From positions 21,862 to 85,861 of the forward strand of contig WSYH01002487.1 in assembly GCA_036426205.1 (NCBI GenBank): 64,000 bases of DNA, read 5' to 3'. The position numbers and the translations under genes are program-made. Below the pieces are notes generated by a model, which was given only the letters and a program-made list of their open reading frames with translations, did not search any database and was not told the origin of the DNA. Origin of the DNA: Ascaphus truei (taxonomy: Eukaryota > Chordata > Amphibia > Anura > Ascaphidae). Positions 44,640 to 57,290 of the stretch are shown here, in pieces. Position 1 is the stretch's first letter; each line of letters starts with the position of its first letter.

Positions 44640-47110
44640 GGGGAAATTACACATAACCCTTTTCAAATCACTGAAGAATTCTATAGTAATTTGTATATTC
44701 TGGAATCTTCAGATCCCAATTTTAATAAATCCTCCAGTGAACAAATAGATAGCTATTTACAGGCATGCGAACTTCCAAAGCTCTCTGCGGAAGAACTGGA
44801 ACGACTCAACGCTAAAGTTAGTTTTACAGAATTAAAAGAGGTTATTAAAGTCTAAAACCCTCAAACGCCCCAGGCCCTGGTGGCTTCTAAAATCTTTTTT
44901 ATAAAAAATATTGGGAATATTAGCTCCACATCTTTTAGACTTGTTTAATAGTTTTCTAGCGGGCTCCCAGATTTCTTTGCAAATGTCAAAAGCAAATTTA
45001 GTAGTAATGCCTAAGGAAGGTCCAATGAATTGCGCAAGTTACAGACCAATCTCGCTGCTTAATACAGATTTAAAGATATATAGCAAAATTGAAGCGAACA
45101 GATAAAACCCAAATCTGCCCCGCCTAATCTTATAATGGTCAAGTAGGTTTTATAAGCAAGCATCAGCCTCAAACAATACACGCAAGATTATTAATATGAT
45201 TGATTCTTTTCAGTCTTTTAAACCCAAGGTGATATTGTTGAGTTTAGATGCTGAAAAAGCATTTGACAGAATTAAGTGGGATTTTCTAGATAGAACCTTG
45301 CTGGGGTTTGGTTTTCCAGGCCATTTTTCAAAGGGGTCCAAGCCCTATATGATGCCCCCACAGTTTCTCTAAAAATGCCAGGGGGGGGAACTAAACTAAA
45401 TCAAGATTAGTAATGGTACCAGGCAGGGTTGCCCATTATCCCCCCTGCTCTTCAGCCGCTCGCAATTAAAATTAGGAAAACCCCCAATATTCAGGGTATT
45501 AAGATCGGCCATGAAAATGTCAAACTTTCTCTTTTTGCCGATGATATTATCTTGACAATTTCCAACCCTCTGACTACCCTCCCCAATTTACAAGATAAGC
45601 TTTCAATGTTCGGTTTGTTCTAGGGTTATAGAATTAATTTGGCTAAATCAGAGGCTCTAAATTTAACTTTACTTGACTCCGAGGTTAAATGAATCAAATT
45701 ACATTTCAATTACCACTGGAATAAAGTGAGATTGAAATACCTAGGGATTTTTCTCACAAAAAACTATCAATCTCTATGTAGAAATAACTACCCAGAACAT
45801 TTCACTAAATTAAAACGGGATCTCCTAATTTGGAACTGCAACCAAATCTCATGGATAGATCGCATTATATCAGTTAAAATGAACATCCTCCTGAAATTGC
45901 TTTATTGTTTGTAGACACTCCTGGTCTCTATTCCAATAAAATATTTGAGGGACTTACAGAACAAAATTATGCAATTTATTTGGGGTAACAAAATACCAAG
46001 ATTGCCGAGATCAGTTATGCTTGCACCTAGAGAGAGAGAGGGTCCTGATATCAGGAAATATTATCTAGCCGCCCATCTGAAACAGGTGGTTTTCTGGCAC
46101 TCCCAAGAGGGTCAATACCGATGGGTAGATATAGAAAATAGATTCATTCTCTGGGGCACTCTTGGCTCTTTTATGGAATAACAAGCCAACAAAGGGACCC
46201 TTTTGACTCGGCAGTAAAAACATTTTCTATTAAGATTTGTATACGGCCAAAACAATTATTAATTAGCCTCAGCTCTTTCGAGATGTACCCCTATTTTTGA
46301 CAACCCGGACTTTGGCTCGGGTTTGTCCACAAGTATTTTTGATTTGTGGAAGGTTAATGATATTAGAGATGTGGGGGATATGCTTCAGAGAGGTAAATTA
46401 TTACATTTTAGTGATTTTTGTCAGAGGTACAGTACTCTTTCATGGGAGCAGAGTTGTTTAGATTTTTACAAGTTTCCCACTATATTAGTCAGTTGTCCCC
46501 AGGTGGGTCTTTCTCAGAGTGTACTGCATTCAAAGATCTATGCAGAAATAGAAACTATCAGTCGGTCTTATCTCAATTATTTACCAATTTCTTTGCTCTC
46601 GTGAATTTAGAGCTCCCTGCACACACCGATATATGGATGAAGGAGTCCAGGATTTTCAGGTAGAGATTCTTGGGAGGACTGGCAAACTATCTGGATCAAT
46701 GCAATGAATACATCATTATGCACAATATTTAAAGAACATATTTATAAAGTTATTTTTAGGTGGTACTTGACGCCTCAGAGGTTGAGGCAGATTTATCCAG
46801 AGACCACGAATCTCTGTTGGAGGGTTGTTGGGATATTGGTGATATGGCACATATTTGGTGGTTTTGCCCAAAAATACACGAGTTCTGGGGAGTAGTGCAG
46901 AATTTTATGCGAGAGACTTTCGGGATAAGGATCCCCCTAGACCCGATAACAATGGTTTTGGGTAAGCCGCTAGATAATCTATACGAAAATAAAGCCAAAC
47001 TATTGTCACATATTTTGACCGCAGCTAGACGTGCAATAGCCGGACCAGGAAAAAGCTCCTCCCCTCCAGGAGAGAGATTATTTTGAGAATAAACGAGGTT
47101 CAATCTATGG
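44640..47110 (+). pseudogene. L1 ORF2 reverse transcriptase and C-terminal domain
   Basis: S-Y-R-P-I-S-L-L-N-T-D-L-K-I (about 45035-45080), L-S-L-D-A-E-K-A-F-D-R-I-K-W (45240-45280), G-T-R-Q-G-C-P-L-S-P (about 45415-45445), catalytic F-A-D-D (45534-45545), K-Y-L-G-I-F-L (45730) and, near the end, I-W-W-F-C-P-K-I-H-E-F-W (46850-46885), a C-terminal zone of L1/Tx1 ORF2. The frame breaks roughly every 200-400 bp. Primes cDNA on nicked target DNA in live relatives; dead here. Confidence 0.85.
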
Positions 47111-47439
47111 AAAGATTAACTGCTTATGTTAGATAAAATTTAAGAAAATTCCAAAAGGTCTGGGAACCCTGGAATGCTAGGGGGAACATGTGAACAGTTT
47201 ACTCAGGGTGGAAGGGGGGCTATATCTTTCCTATTTCAGAGTTGGTAATTCCATGGGATAGTTGGAGCTGGGCTTGTATGGCGCCGTTGTATTTTTGTAT
47301 CTCTGTACTTTTGGATTTTTGTTTCTTTTATGATACCGTTGTTAAATTGGTGGTACTTACCCCACCCCCTCCCTTTTCTATTTCTGCATCCCTTCCTTTT
47401 GTTTTTCAAAAACTAAAAAATAAGTTACAAAAAAAATAA

Positions 47440-47449
47440 AAAATACTAG
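47440..47449 (+). repeat. L1 target duplication, right
   Basis: AAAATACTAG following the A-rich 3' end. Confidence 0.7.
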
Positions 47450-48999
47450 TGTCATTAACCTCTCCCAGGACAAACACGCTGTAACTTTAAGCAACAAAGA
47501 CACAGGGCTTGCAACAATAGTAAAGAACAGTATTTGTTTTTAAGCTTTGGGTTAAAGGGTTTTCCTGTAGTAATTTATGGCATAACTATCTGGGCACCAA
47601 ACCAAAGCCGAGTTTCCTGTAGACAAATACATCACAAACGTACCTGAATCCTCTGCAGACTCTTCTCCCCAGTTTTGGCAATACAATACTGTACCCACAG
47701 CAGACATTTTTCCCCCCATTTACAATGCATGTACTGTAATGATATTGTTGTCATCATTTGTGGTAGAGAGTGTCATTTGTGGTAGAGAGTGCTGTTTGAC
47801 AGTAAAAAAAAACTAACAATAAAACAGAGGGAGAGAAGGAAAAGCTTTTAGGTAAAGAGAGATGTTAAAACAATCATTTACAATACTTTTCTACTATAAT
47901 CTAACAGAAAATACAAAATTATGGGTGTTTCCCATAAATAAATTAATGAAATAATTGTTCTATAATTCCTTACAGTAAGGTTCTGGCTTTCATGCTTTTG
48001 GATGGGAGGGTTTTCTAGCAGGTAGAGAATTGCAAACCTCACAAATAGTTGCAGACTGAGGAGGGCCCTCCCAGGGCTTCAAAAAAAATAGTGACATTAC
48101 CCTCCACCCAACACAAAGACATGACTGCTGCCATAAGCAAACACAGACACGTGATTAGGGATTTAAAACAAATATATTAAAAAGCTTACCCTTGGTTTCT
48201 GGTTGTATCTTTGGATGTTCTGGCGGTCCAATCACTATGTTGTGGCACTGCCTGGCATAGCATGGCAATTTTGGTCCTGCCTTGTTTAGTTATTCACTAG
48301 ATGGTTGGTCAAAATAAAATATAACTAATATGATGCCATAATTGTATGTTTTGGTTTTGCAAGGGCAATAAGATAATACTGATGATGGTGGTAGTGGCAC
48401 TTGGATGGTGGTGGATGAACACACAGGCCACTCGCAGCAGTGACATTGTCAAGTCAGTCCGTGGCAAATTATGCAGCTGCAAAGCTTACCAAATGTTAGT
48501 TTATCTTAAGCAGTTAGCCTCTCTGACCAGTTGTGTTATTTACTTATTGTTACTGAGTCAGTCACTCATTACTTCTATGACTAGCAGGGGAACAGCCAAC
48601 ATGTAAAGAAGTCCATCTTTAAAGTTGCCCTGTTTAAGTGGCAAGCAGTGTGGAGTTTAACAGGGAGTTCAACAGGAGTAAAACAAGTGTAAAACAGAAC
48701 ACCTACTTGTCCAGGATCCTAAATTCAAACTGCACTGTAATGGAGGACATTTTCTATCCCAGACCCCACACCTCACCACTAAACTATTAATGCCATGCTG
48801 CAGCTATTGTTTACATTGGCTCTGACCTCACTTCTTTTCAAAACACACATTTCTTTCTACCAGTCTCATTATGCCTCTAAATAAAAATGTGTATAAGTGT
48901 GCAACTAGAAAACATACAAATGGTGATATTGTACCAGTACCCCTCAGTGATATATAATCACCACAAAATATTAGAAATATATACAGAGCCTTGGGGAAA
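47450..48999. other. No gene seen
   Basis: AT-rich intergenic sequence. The 86-codon frame at 48346-48606 is hydrophobic and low complexity, without support. Confidence 0.5.
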
Positions 49000-49561
49000 A
49001 TGTGTATAAGTGGCGTCTGCTGCTGTTGATATGAGGGTGGCTCAACACCCCTGAACTACAAGAAAACAAGAAGAAAAACAGCGCACAACGCACATAGTAA
49101 AGTATGTTTAAAAATAAAATTATTTTTGTGAAGGTAATTATTCTGCGTACATCAGATAAATAAAAACGAGCATTTCGTGTAACAAGACACGAGTTACCAC
49201 ACGCCGGAACAGAACGGAAGGAGTCGTGATCTCTGCACCCTCAGATAGCATCAATCGCTGGCGTCTGGAGACAGGTGGAGTCCCTTCAGGTGGATGGAGT
49301 TCCTTCAGGTAGGTGGCCTCTGACGTAGTGGCACTATTCAACCTCCTTGATGATAAAGTCCCTTCTGATGGTTCCTCTCCGTGATGGTAACAGCCTCGTC
49401 AATGACTGAATCAATGTCCATATATAGGCAAGCAATGAAACCCCTCCCTCCTTGAAAAATCCACCTGTGTGCCGGTAGAAATGGCAACCCATGGGATTGG
49501 CATCAGGGGATACAAATTAGGGGTCAATGCTGTGAGCGAACAGCCGGGAACAGAAATATCA
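49000..49561. mobile_element. Penelope-type terminal repeat, probable
   Basis: Non-coding sequence leading into the foldback with the CTGAGGA...GAAACGCGTA motif; style and motif suggest a Penelope pseudo-LTR. No coding part is present. Confidence 0.35.
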
Positions 49562-49873
49562 CACCAGCTGAGCAGGACATGTGTTAAGATGGTAATAAGC
49601 AGGTCAGTGAACTCCCCGTTGGAACGCTAATCATTCGCTGAGGAAGTAGCATTGTGCTACGAAACGCGTAGGATTATCCTGTAATATTGAATCCTTAAGG
49701 CTAAGTCCTGTATTCATTTACCCGGGCACCCCTGCAGCTGTACATAGTGTGCTTTTGGTGTGGCAGTTATATGTGTGCTTTTGCGCTTTCGATCGCCGAA
49801 TGATTGGCGTTCCAACGGGAAGTTCACCGACCTGCTTATTATCATCTTAACACGTATCCTGCTCAGCTGGTGT
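49562..49873. mobile_element. Foldback with hammerhead-like loop
   Basis: Arms 49562-49637 and 49797-49873 are inverted copies (e.g. AGCAGGTCAGTGAACT / AGTTCACCGACCTGCT; GCTGAGCAGGA / TCCTGCTCAGC). The 159-bp loop starts with the hammerhead-like motif. Confidence 0.8.
49638..49670 (+). ncRNA. Hammerhead-like motif
   Basis: CTGAGGA, extra A, 5-bp stem GTAGC/GCTAC with loop ATTGT, GAAA, C-GC-G, TA. Same grammar as 32861-32893. Helix I pairing is weak (TAATC/GATTA with unpaired bases between), so probably a derived or inactive form. Confidence 0.4.
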
Positions 49874-50154
49874 GTTATTTCCTAAGCAGTGAAGCGGCCG
49901 GTAGCGGGAGGACCCTGCAATTATTGTCTTTTTTCAGGTTTTTTTATTGTATTTATTTATTTTTATGTTTTTCATTGCCCATTGACTGCTAATGTATTAA
50001 TCTGCGCCCCTTTGGCTACAGATAAATACAGTGACAGGCAATGCATTTTTAGTCAAATGCTTGTTTTTGAATTGATTGTTATTTGTCCTATTTCTGTTTA
50101 TTGTTTTGATTAACGTGTTTGGAATTTGGATGGCTTGTTTTAAGTACATTTTAG

Positions 50155-50290
50155 GATTGGTTAGTGGTGTAAAGGAATTAATCGTTTTGTTGGCTAGTGG
50201 TTTTATTTATTTAATTGATTTGTTGGCTAGTGCTTTTAATGATGTTATTGATTTGTTGGCTAGTGCTTTTATTTCTTGAATTGGTTGGAT
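50155..50290 (+). repeat. Short tandem repeat, ~40-bp unit
   Basis: TTGTTGGCTAGTG-GTTTTA-type units three times; gives a false L-L-A-S repeat peptide. Confidence 0.8.
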
Positions 50291-50307
50291 AGGTGTTTAT
50301 TTAATTG

Positions 50308-50322
50308 TATTCTTATGTTTTG
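50308..50322 (+). repeat. 15-bp target duplication, left
   Basis: TATTCTTATGTTTTG, found again at 52415-52429. Confidence 0.8.
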
Positions 50323-52414
50323 TACAGAGAGACTTGCCTAGACAAGTAAGAGTACCCCTTTGGAACAAGCACTCATAACATAATTGATACAAGTAATTAA
50401 AAAAGTGAGTAGGTAACCTTTATTAGTGTCTATGTGTAAATATGAAATACATACAGTAAACACTCAACACAATTAAACACGTATTAAACGTTTGTCTCTG
50501 ATTCTGAGTCATAGACTAATGAAGGTAGTGTTTGAAGGATATAGTGTGACTGGCACCATATCAATAAAATCAAAACAAGAGAGAGGTTTTAATTATTGCA
50601 GTATATTATGTTAGGGTAGGGTGCCTCAGTGTGGTGTATATTCTAGATGAAAGGGTCTGAAGTGGTCACATATAGAGTGTAAATACACTGCTTTCAAACC
50701 ACATCTGCTTAATAGTGGGTTCTCTGACAGTATATAGATTTGGTACTTTTCTTTCTAGATCAATGTAATTTAATACATGATGTGGCCGTCCCGTTTGAAT
50801 CGGTTTGTCAGAGAGCAAACAGAGATTTAATAAATTTCCTTCAATACAACGACGCTGGGTGAAGTCAGGTATCAAAAAGGGGAAAGGAAGCTACTACGTA
50901 GCTAGGGGTGGTGAGGCTAAATAGTGGAAACTATGGTATATTAGTAGTACTTATATAGTTTCCCCGTCAGTAATTGTTTGCAATAAAGATATAGCTCAAA
51001 TGAGCTCGAAGGTGCTCAAAGGTGGGGCGGTCCTTTGTGACGTCGCACGCGCATTGGTGCGGCGACATCTCGTTTGTAGAGCGCGGAGTAATAGCCCTGC
51101 TTCATCTTCGAGCTCCACCCGGCAGTTGATTACATGCGTGTTTTATGAATACACCATGCCGGGCGGAGACTCAACAGATGCCGCCACTCGGGACAGGAAC
51201 TAACGCTCCGAGACAGAGCCCCCCCCACAGCCCCCTTGAATTGTGAGGGTACGCATAGCGCTGCAGGGCACCATCAAGATTATATCTAGTCACCTATAAC
51301 CACAGCAGACAGGGCGCATTTGCCCTAGATGATAAGTGATTACTGTGACAAATTTATCTATGTCAATATAGCCAGCCCATCCACACTCTCACCACTGGAC
51401 TGATCCACCAGGGCCGCCAGTATATATATTATCACACCACACCTATACCACATATAGAGGTCTGCAGATATAGAGTGATTTTTATCCTATAGGCAGCTGA
51501 AGTTTACCCTTTATAATTGGCTTCATTATTCCAGAGATATCAGCAGCCTATCTATGAACACACTTGCTACCTTCACAGGGGACATGAGCAGCTATTTATC
51601 TCACTATTTATTTATCAAGTAAATTCTGTCGAGCTCATTTGAGGCTATATCTTTATTGCAAAAATTACTGACTAGGGGGAAACTATATAAGTACTACTAT
51701 ATACCAATAGTTTCCACTATTAGCCTCACCACCCCCCTAGCTACGTAGTAGCCTTCCTTTCCCTTTTTTGATACCTGACTTCACCCAGCTTTTGTATTGA
51801 AGGAAATTTATTATCTCTTGTTGGCTTCTCTGACAAACCGATTCAAAACGGGCCACATCATGTTTAAATTACATTGATCTAGAAAAAAAGTACCAATATA
51901 TTCCACCATCTATATCTGTCAGAGAACCACATACAGTATTAATCAGATGTGGTTGAAGCAGTGTGATTTACACTCTATTTATGTGACACACTTCAGACCC
52001 TTTCATCTAGAATATACACACCACACTGAGGCACCCTACCCTATACATAATATACTGCAATAATTAAAATCCTCTATCTTGTTTTGATTTTATGCATTGG
52101 TCCCTGTCACACTATATTCCTTCAAACACTACCTTCATTAGTCTATGACTCAGACTCAGAGACAAAACATTTAATACGTGTTTTAATTGTGTTGAGTGTT
52201 TATGTATTTCACTTATTTTACCCATAGACCACTATAAAGGTTACCTACTCACTTTTTTAATTACTTGTATCAATTATGTTATTGAGTGCTTGTTCAAGGG
52301 TCTTTACGTGTCTAGGCAAGTCTCTCTGTACAATTAATGACCCTCTCACCCCTGGCACCTAACCACAGACAGTAGCTAGAGCTCTCTATCCTTTCCCCCC
52401 CTATTCCCCATTAC
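50323..52414. mobile_element. 2.1-kb palindromic element
   Basis: Left arm about 50323-51009 and right arm about 51630-52334 are inverted copies (roughly 690 bp, e.g. GTACAGAGAGACTTGCCTAG against CTAGGCAAGTCTCTCTGTAC), separated by about 620 bp of unique spacer with a GC-rich start. An 80-bp tail (52335-52414) follows the right arm. The 15-bp flanking duplication marks it as one insertion. The arms diverge by scattered substitutions and indels, so they are not a read artefact. The 69-codon frame 50666-50875 (-) and its mirror have no recognised domain. Confidence 0.75.
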
Positions 52415-52429
52415 TATTCTTATGTTTTG
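52415..52429 (+). repeat. 15-bp target duplication, right
   Basis: TATTCTTATGTTTTG. Confidence 0.8.
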
Positions 52430-52629
52430 GAATAACATAATTTTAAGTCTTTTGCTGTTTTGGTGATTGATAAATGTTATTCATGTGTACTACTAGGCTT
52501 TTTAGTTATTTTATTGTTGGGGTGTTTAGGTGCTTGTGTATTTCTTTTATTCTTGTGTATTTTTGGCCTTAATGATTTGTATTAGGTTGGCCATTGACTG
52601 CTATAGTGACTTATCATGCCCATGTACTT

Positions 52630-52848
52630 AAACACTTCCCCCAAACACACATTTATGTCATATGGGGAGAGAAACTTGTGGACAAAAATGAATATACCTG
52701 AGAGATCAGTGAAATATGCTAATTTCAGTTATTTGAATACACTTTGCATATCAAAAATAGCATATTTTCCAGGTATTTTAGATGTGTTCCTTTTTGTGCA
52801 TGGGTATCTCTCCCCATGTTGTATAAAAGTATGTTTGGGGGAGGTGCA
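52630..52848. mobile_element. MITE-like inverted repeat
   Basis: About 45-bp arms: CACTTCCCCCAAACACAC...ATATGGGGAGAGA (52630-52674) against TCTCTCCCCATGT...GTATGTTTGGGGGAGGTG (about 52806-52848). The 86-codon frame across it is a by-product. Confidence 0.8.
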
Positions 52849-55800
52849 TAAGCAATTTGGGCTTATAGTGAAATAGGTTTTCTCTTTCAATCAGTTACAA
52901 TGTTTACCGTATAGTGTATGTGCCACATACAGTAACTTTAAGATATTCACGGGTACATGGATACAACTAGACTTTATGATGCAGACTGTTAATCCATTAA
53001 TATCCTTACTTGGTATACTACCATGACTCCAGGATAAATACCTTGACTATTTTTTATAACTAGGATTTTCTTACCATCATAAAGAGTCTTGTCAAGTCTG
53101 CCACTTTACAAATACTCCCTGATGGAAGAACTCTATTAACTAGCTTCAGTAGGTGTCTAAATATGTCGGTGTCAGGGATCTCACCCTGCTGTTATTTTTC
53201 AAACTCACCCTTTATTAAAAGAAAAGTAGAAAGGTTTTGTGCTTCAAGTGCTATGGGCTCCAATAAATTCACAGATGATCAAAAAGATACCAAATAAAAA
53301 TTAATCCAGAAGTCCCTTAGTATAAGAGTTCAATGTCTATATGAATAACAGTTTTTAAAAAATGTAAAACTGATTTCCAAACCAGGAAACCGGGATTCAG
53401 TGTTTTATTTAATGTGGGCCATTTGCTTTTTAAAGTTGTAAATAAGTAGATCTGATTTGATCAGCTGATGTTTTACCAAAATGTTCCCTGTAGCACGTTA
53501 AACTCCATACCTTTTTAAATGTTTGCACTTAAGGTTGATACCAGTCTGTGCTATTGTTAGATTATTCTCTCCTGCATTTCTTCTCTAATTGATTTTAGTC
53601 ATTAGAAGTTTACTAATATTATCTGTATAATATGTGTGCCTGCCTGGTTGCTAAACTCCCCTTTCCCCATACTCCATCCCCATGACTAATAGCCAGGGTC
53701 GAAGTGAGGGGAGGAGAGCCGGGACAACAGTCCCACTCACAACGGCTGGGGGTGCCTATCCGACACTTGATATTGATCCTGGATAGAGGTCCGGCCCAAC
53801 ATCCGTGCCCAGCTGCCAGGCCCCTGCTCCTCCCCCTGCAGAAGGCACTGGAGCGGAGGACTCCCCCCCCAAGGGTGTGTATTTTGGGCGCCTGGGGTAA
53901 GGGTTATTATATGTGTGTTGGGGCTCTGGGGGGTATGTATGTTGGTGAGGGGGTGTTTTGCTTGGTGGGGGGGGTTGTTGTGTGTTAACATATGTGTTAA
54001 CAGATGTATTAACATAGCTACCTTTCCACTCGTAAACATTTGTAATAGCTCGTCTGCAACTAGGAAGACAACTGGTATTGAAATAAACTGTTAATTTCCA
54101 CACATACATTTCATACACTTTTACATTTCAATGCAAAAAGTTACATAACTTCAGTTACAATAGTAAAAATAATAGATAATAGCATGAATAAACAGATTAA
54201 ATGTTATATTTGCTTCTGCGTTATTCCTAAACATTATCTTGGTTATTTTTAACAATATAACAGTTTCACCCCCGATTCCCAATACACATCCCGACTAGAT
54301 CACTTTCTAAAACAAGACCCTCATTGTGATTTTATGCTCTTTGCCCGTGGCCCTTATCCCAGCATCCACTGTCCTTCATCATCCCGTGCTCTCACAGTAC
54401 CATATTTGTCATGAAATTGTAGATCAGCGTCATCATGACTACTGGAAACGTTTTAGTTTGTACAGGTTTGGAACGGCCAATATTTGATCTTATAAGTGGT
54501 ATCTGCGGTCTTGCCTGAGATCTTGTCTTTGCAGCATAGTTAAACTATGCGCATGAATGGTATACCCATATTCCATTGTTATATACTCACCACTCAGTCA
54601 GCATATCTCCCACACCTTGCTTACCCTAAGAATGTTGCAGTCCCATTGGATCATTGTGAGGTGATGGATTATGATATTACAGAAAGATTTTAATCAAAAC
54701 ATTCATTTATTTCCCTTACCAAAAATATTTAGATAACCAGTGACAGTGTTGAATAATTTGCAAATAGTAATGTGCAGGACCAACCTAAAGATTTCTTACA
54801 TTTACTTATGTCCTTTAATCAGTAATGTAAGCGATCAAAATCATAACCTTTTCTAAGTTGTGTGTGCTTAATTTACATATTTATGCATATCAGGTCAATC
54901 CATATGTGAGGCAGGGTAATGCATATCCACTAGTGTACTTAAACTACATTGCTCTAAAAAGTTTATTATTTATCAAATTAGAAATGTTTTTGGCTGCCTT
55001 GCAAAACCCATAATTACAAAACGTGCTTTTTTATTATTATATAAAGTAAATTACGTCCTCTTCTAGCTCTACTTATGGAAGAATATCCAGGAAATCAGGA
55101 GCGCACTAATTCATAGAATGAAGGTGATAAATCACTGTCTATATGGTTTACAATAATGAAATGTGCATTTGGGATAGGAAATGATATACAGTACAGTGTC
55201 TCCTCTGATGAAAACACTAAGTTTATCTTTTGAAAGTCAGCCAATGTTTGGACATCTCCTGCTATGCTTACAGATTTTATTCACTCTTGAGAGTAAAACG
55301 TATAGCTATAGATCATTTTAAAGTGCTTGCTATAGTGAATAAAACATTATTTATTTTAAATGTTTACTACTATCGTTTATTTACAATGTTGCTTCCTTTT
55401 TTGTACATTGATAAAGCAAGAATATAAAAAAGGGTAACAAACATTATATACAATGGATACGTTTCATTAATATCACAAGAACATATAATCAAGTAAGTAG
55501 TACTTTAATCTCATTGGAAAAGCACAATGTTGGAAATTAGTAAACACAAATCCAAGTTCAACATTTTGTAATACAGTATTTGGCAAGTCTTTTTATAATT
55601 TGTCACGGGAGACCAAGCAATTTACACCTTTATAAACAGGATCATTCACTGAGCAAAACAAGGTAATTAAATAAATTGACGTTTCTTTGCACAAATTCAC
55701 TTACACACAATGGAACACAAAATACAGACAAAAATACACACTTACTGGGGGTCTGGGGTTGAAAACTAGACTTTCCCAGGTGCAGGGAACTCTAAATAAG

Positions 55801-56170
55801 AGTTTTACCCTGACCGGGACTTAGCCCGGAATCTCCTGGTTCACAAATCGTCATGACGTTCCACATTCCACCGCTCCCTTCCCTTTTGAGAACTTGGACT
55901 TTCTTGACCATGAGCTACCACCGATCCTGTGGAACCAAAACCGGCATTAAATCCCAGCCACGTCCGCTACGTTAAATTTTGAGAACTTGGACGCAAAAAT
56001 CAGGACTTAGAATCTGGCAGACAGGCTTTTCTGGCTTGAATCTGGCTTGAATCGCAGGCTCTGCTATTCGCACAAGAGCAACTTTGAAAAGCCTGCCCAC
56101 GCTCTTTTTACTGGAGAACTCCCATCTCATTGGCTCACAGGTTCTTTATAGTATTATGAGTTTCATTCAT
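52849..56170. other. No gene seen
   Basis: AT-rich unique-looking sequence. The 100-120-codon minus-strand frames at 53737-54118 are Pro/His/Thr-rich shadows of G/T-rich sequence (53870-54000), not genes. Confidence 0.5.
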
Positions 56171-56173
56171 GAA

Positions 56174-56284
56174 ACCTAGCAGCAAATTATCGCGTGGGAA
56201 AATTCCCAGCACCCAAAAATTCCCAGCAACCAATCCATTCATTAAACTTAGCAGCCAATCATCGCGTGGGAAAATTCCCGGCAA
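56174..56284 (+). repeat. Two 37-bp direct repeats
   Basis: TAGCAGC-AA-TTATCGCGTGGGAAAATTCCC at 56176-56208 and a close copy at 56250-56282, 74 bp apart. Confidence 0.8.
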
Positions 56285-56860
56285 TCAAGCCGGTAAGAAA
56301 AGCCGGGTCAGCAGGAAATATGAAATAGCAAGGAGACATGCGTATGCCTGGCACCTCACTCACTGAGCTTGCTGGATTTGTGTGTGCTAATTAATTTCTG
56401 ATTGGAATCAGTTGTATGGAGGTTGTGGCACCTCCCCCAGAGCTCACGTCACCTCCCCCTTTTAATGGTGAATCTTCTCATCTTGCTACAGGTAAGGAAT
56501 CTATTATGGTTCTTCCCCCTCATACAGAGATATAGGGAACAGAATGCAGTGTAGTGTAGGACTTGCACTTATTATGGTTTACCTTGACGATTTGGTTTGC
56601 AGGCTTATGATGCTTTGGCCAAAATATCTAACTAAAAAACCATATTTTATTATTATTAGTACTGGAGCATTATTTCTTGTAATTATTACCATGTATGTTT
56701 TGTCATGTGTATGTAGCCTTGCCTTACAGACCTGTGCAGTCCTGGAACACTCCCAATGATATATTCTGCAGCTGTGCAAGCTATTACTGCAGCCCCAAGC
56801 TTGGGTTCAGTCATTAGAGCAATGCTGTCACATGCCCCTTCTGCTATTGGTTCGCTGACC

Positions 56861-56869
56861 TTTAAATAC
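56861..56869 (+). promoter_or_regulatory. TATA-like box of the LTR
   Basis: TTTAAATAC, about 25-30 bp before a possible start region; a promoter position consistent with an LTR. Confidence 0.35.
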
Positions 56870-57017
56870 AGCTTTCCCACAATGCTTCTCTGCCGAGCAT
56901 AATCATTCTTGGTTGTTCACTCTGTTTGCCACAGCCACCTGTCTTGGCCACCTTGTTGCTGTTGTCATGTCCATGTTCCTTGTTCCTAGTCCATATTCCT
57001 AGTTATTGGTTCCTAGG

Positions 57018-57290
57018 GCCTGCTGCTCTCTCCATTGCAGAGGCTGTGTCCTGGTTCCTGTGCTGAAGCAGTGGATCTCCAGCGTAACTTCAGCTTCCTG
57101 TTTCCTGAGGCCTGCTGCCCTTCCCATAGCAGAGGCCTGTCTCTGGTTTCTGGGGCCTGCTGCTCTCTCTCCATTGCAGAGGGGGTGTCCTGGTTCCTGT
57201 GCTGAAGCGGTGGATCTCCAGCGTAACTTCAGCTCCCTGTTTCCTGAGGCCTGCTGCCCTTCCCTTAGCAGAGGCCGCTCTACTAGTCCT
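57018..57290 (+). repeat. ~135-bp tandem repeat, two full copies
   Basis: GGCCTGCTGCTCTCTC at 57018 and 57154 open near-identical units (TGGATCTCCAGCGTAACTTC in both). A decayed third unit follows at about 57287-57360. Confidence 0.9.

Larger units (their letters stand above)
41589..47439 (+). mobile_element. Near full-length L1-clade LINE, inactive
   Basis: About 5.85 kb with GC-rich 5' UTR, ORF1 (41709-42570), spacer, ORF2 (43470-47110, endonuclease, RT, C-terminal domain), and a 3' end of A-rich TAAAAAA blocks, flanked by the 10-bp duplication AAAATACTAG. Size and order match vertebrate L1/Tx1 LINEs. Many stops and frameshifts show it is old, but the sequence here is clean, so the damage is evolutionary, not sequencing noise. 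Confidence 0.85.

Noticed and set aside
48346..48606. 86-codon hydrophobic frame with a possible signal segment
   Set aside because: Composition bias only; no neighbours, splice context or homology that I can see.
53704..54118. 94-120-codon frames on both strands
   Set aside because: Low-complexity G/T-rich sequence, mutually overlapping, no motif.
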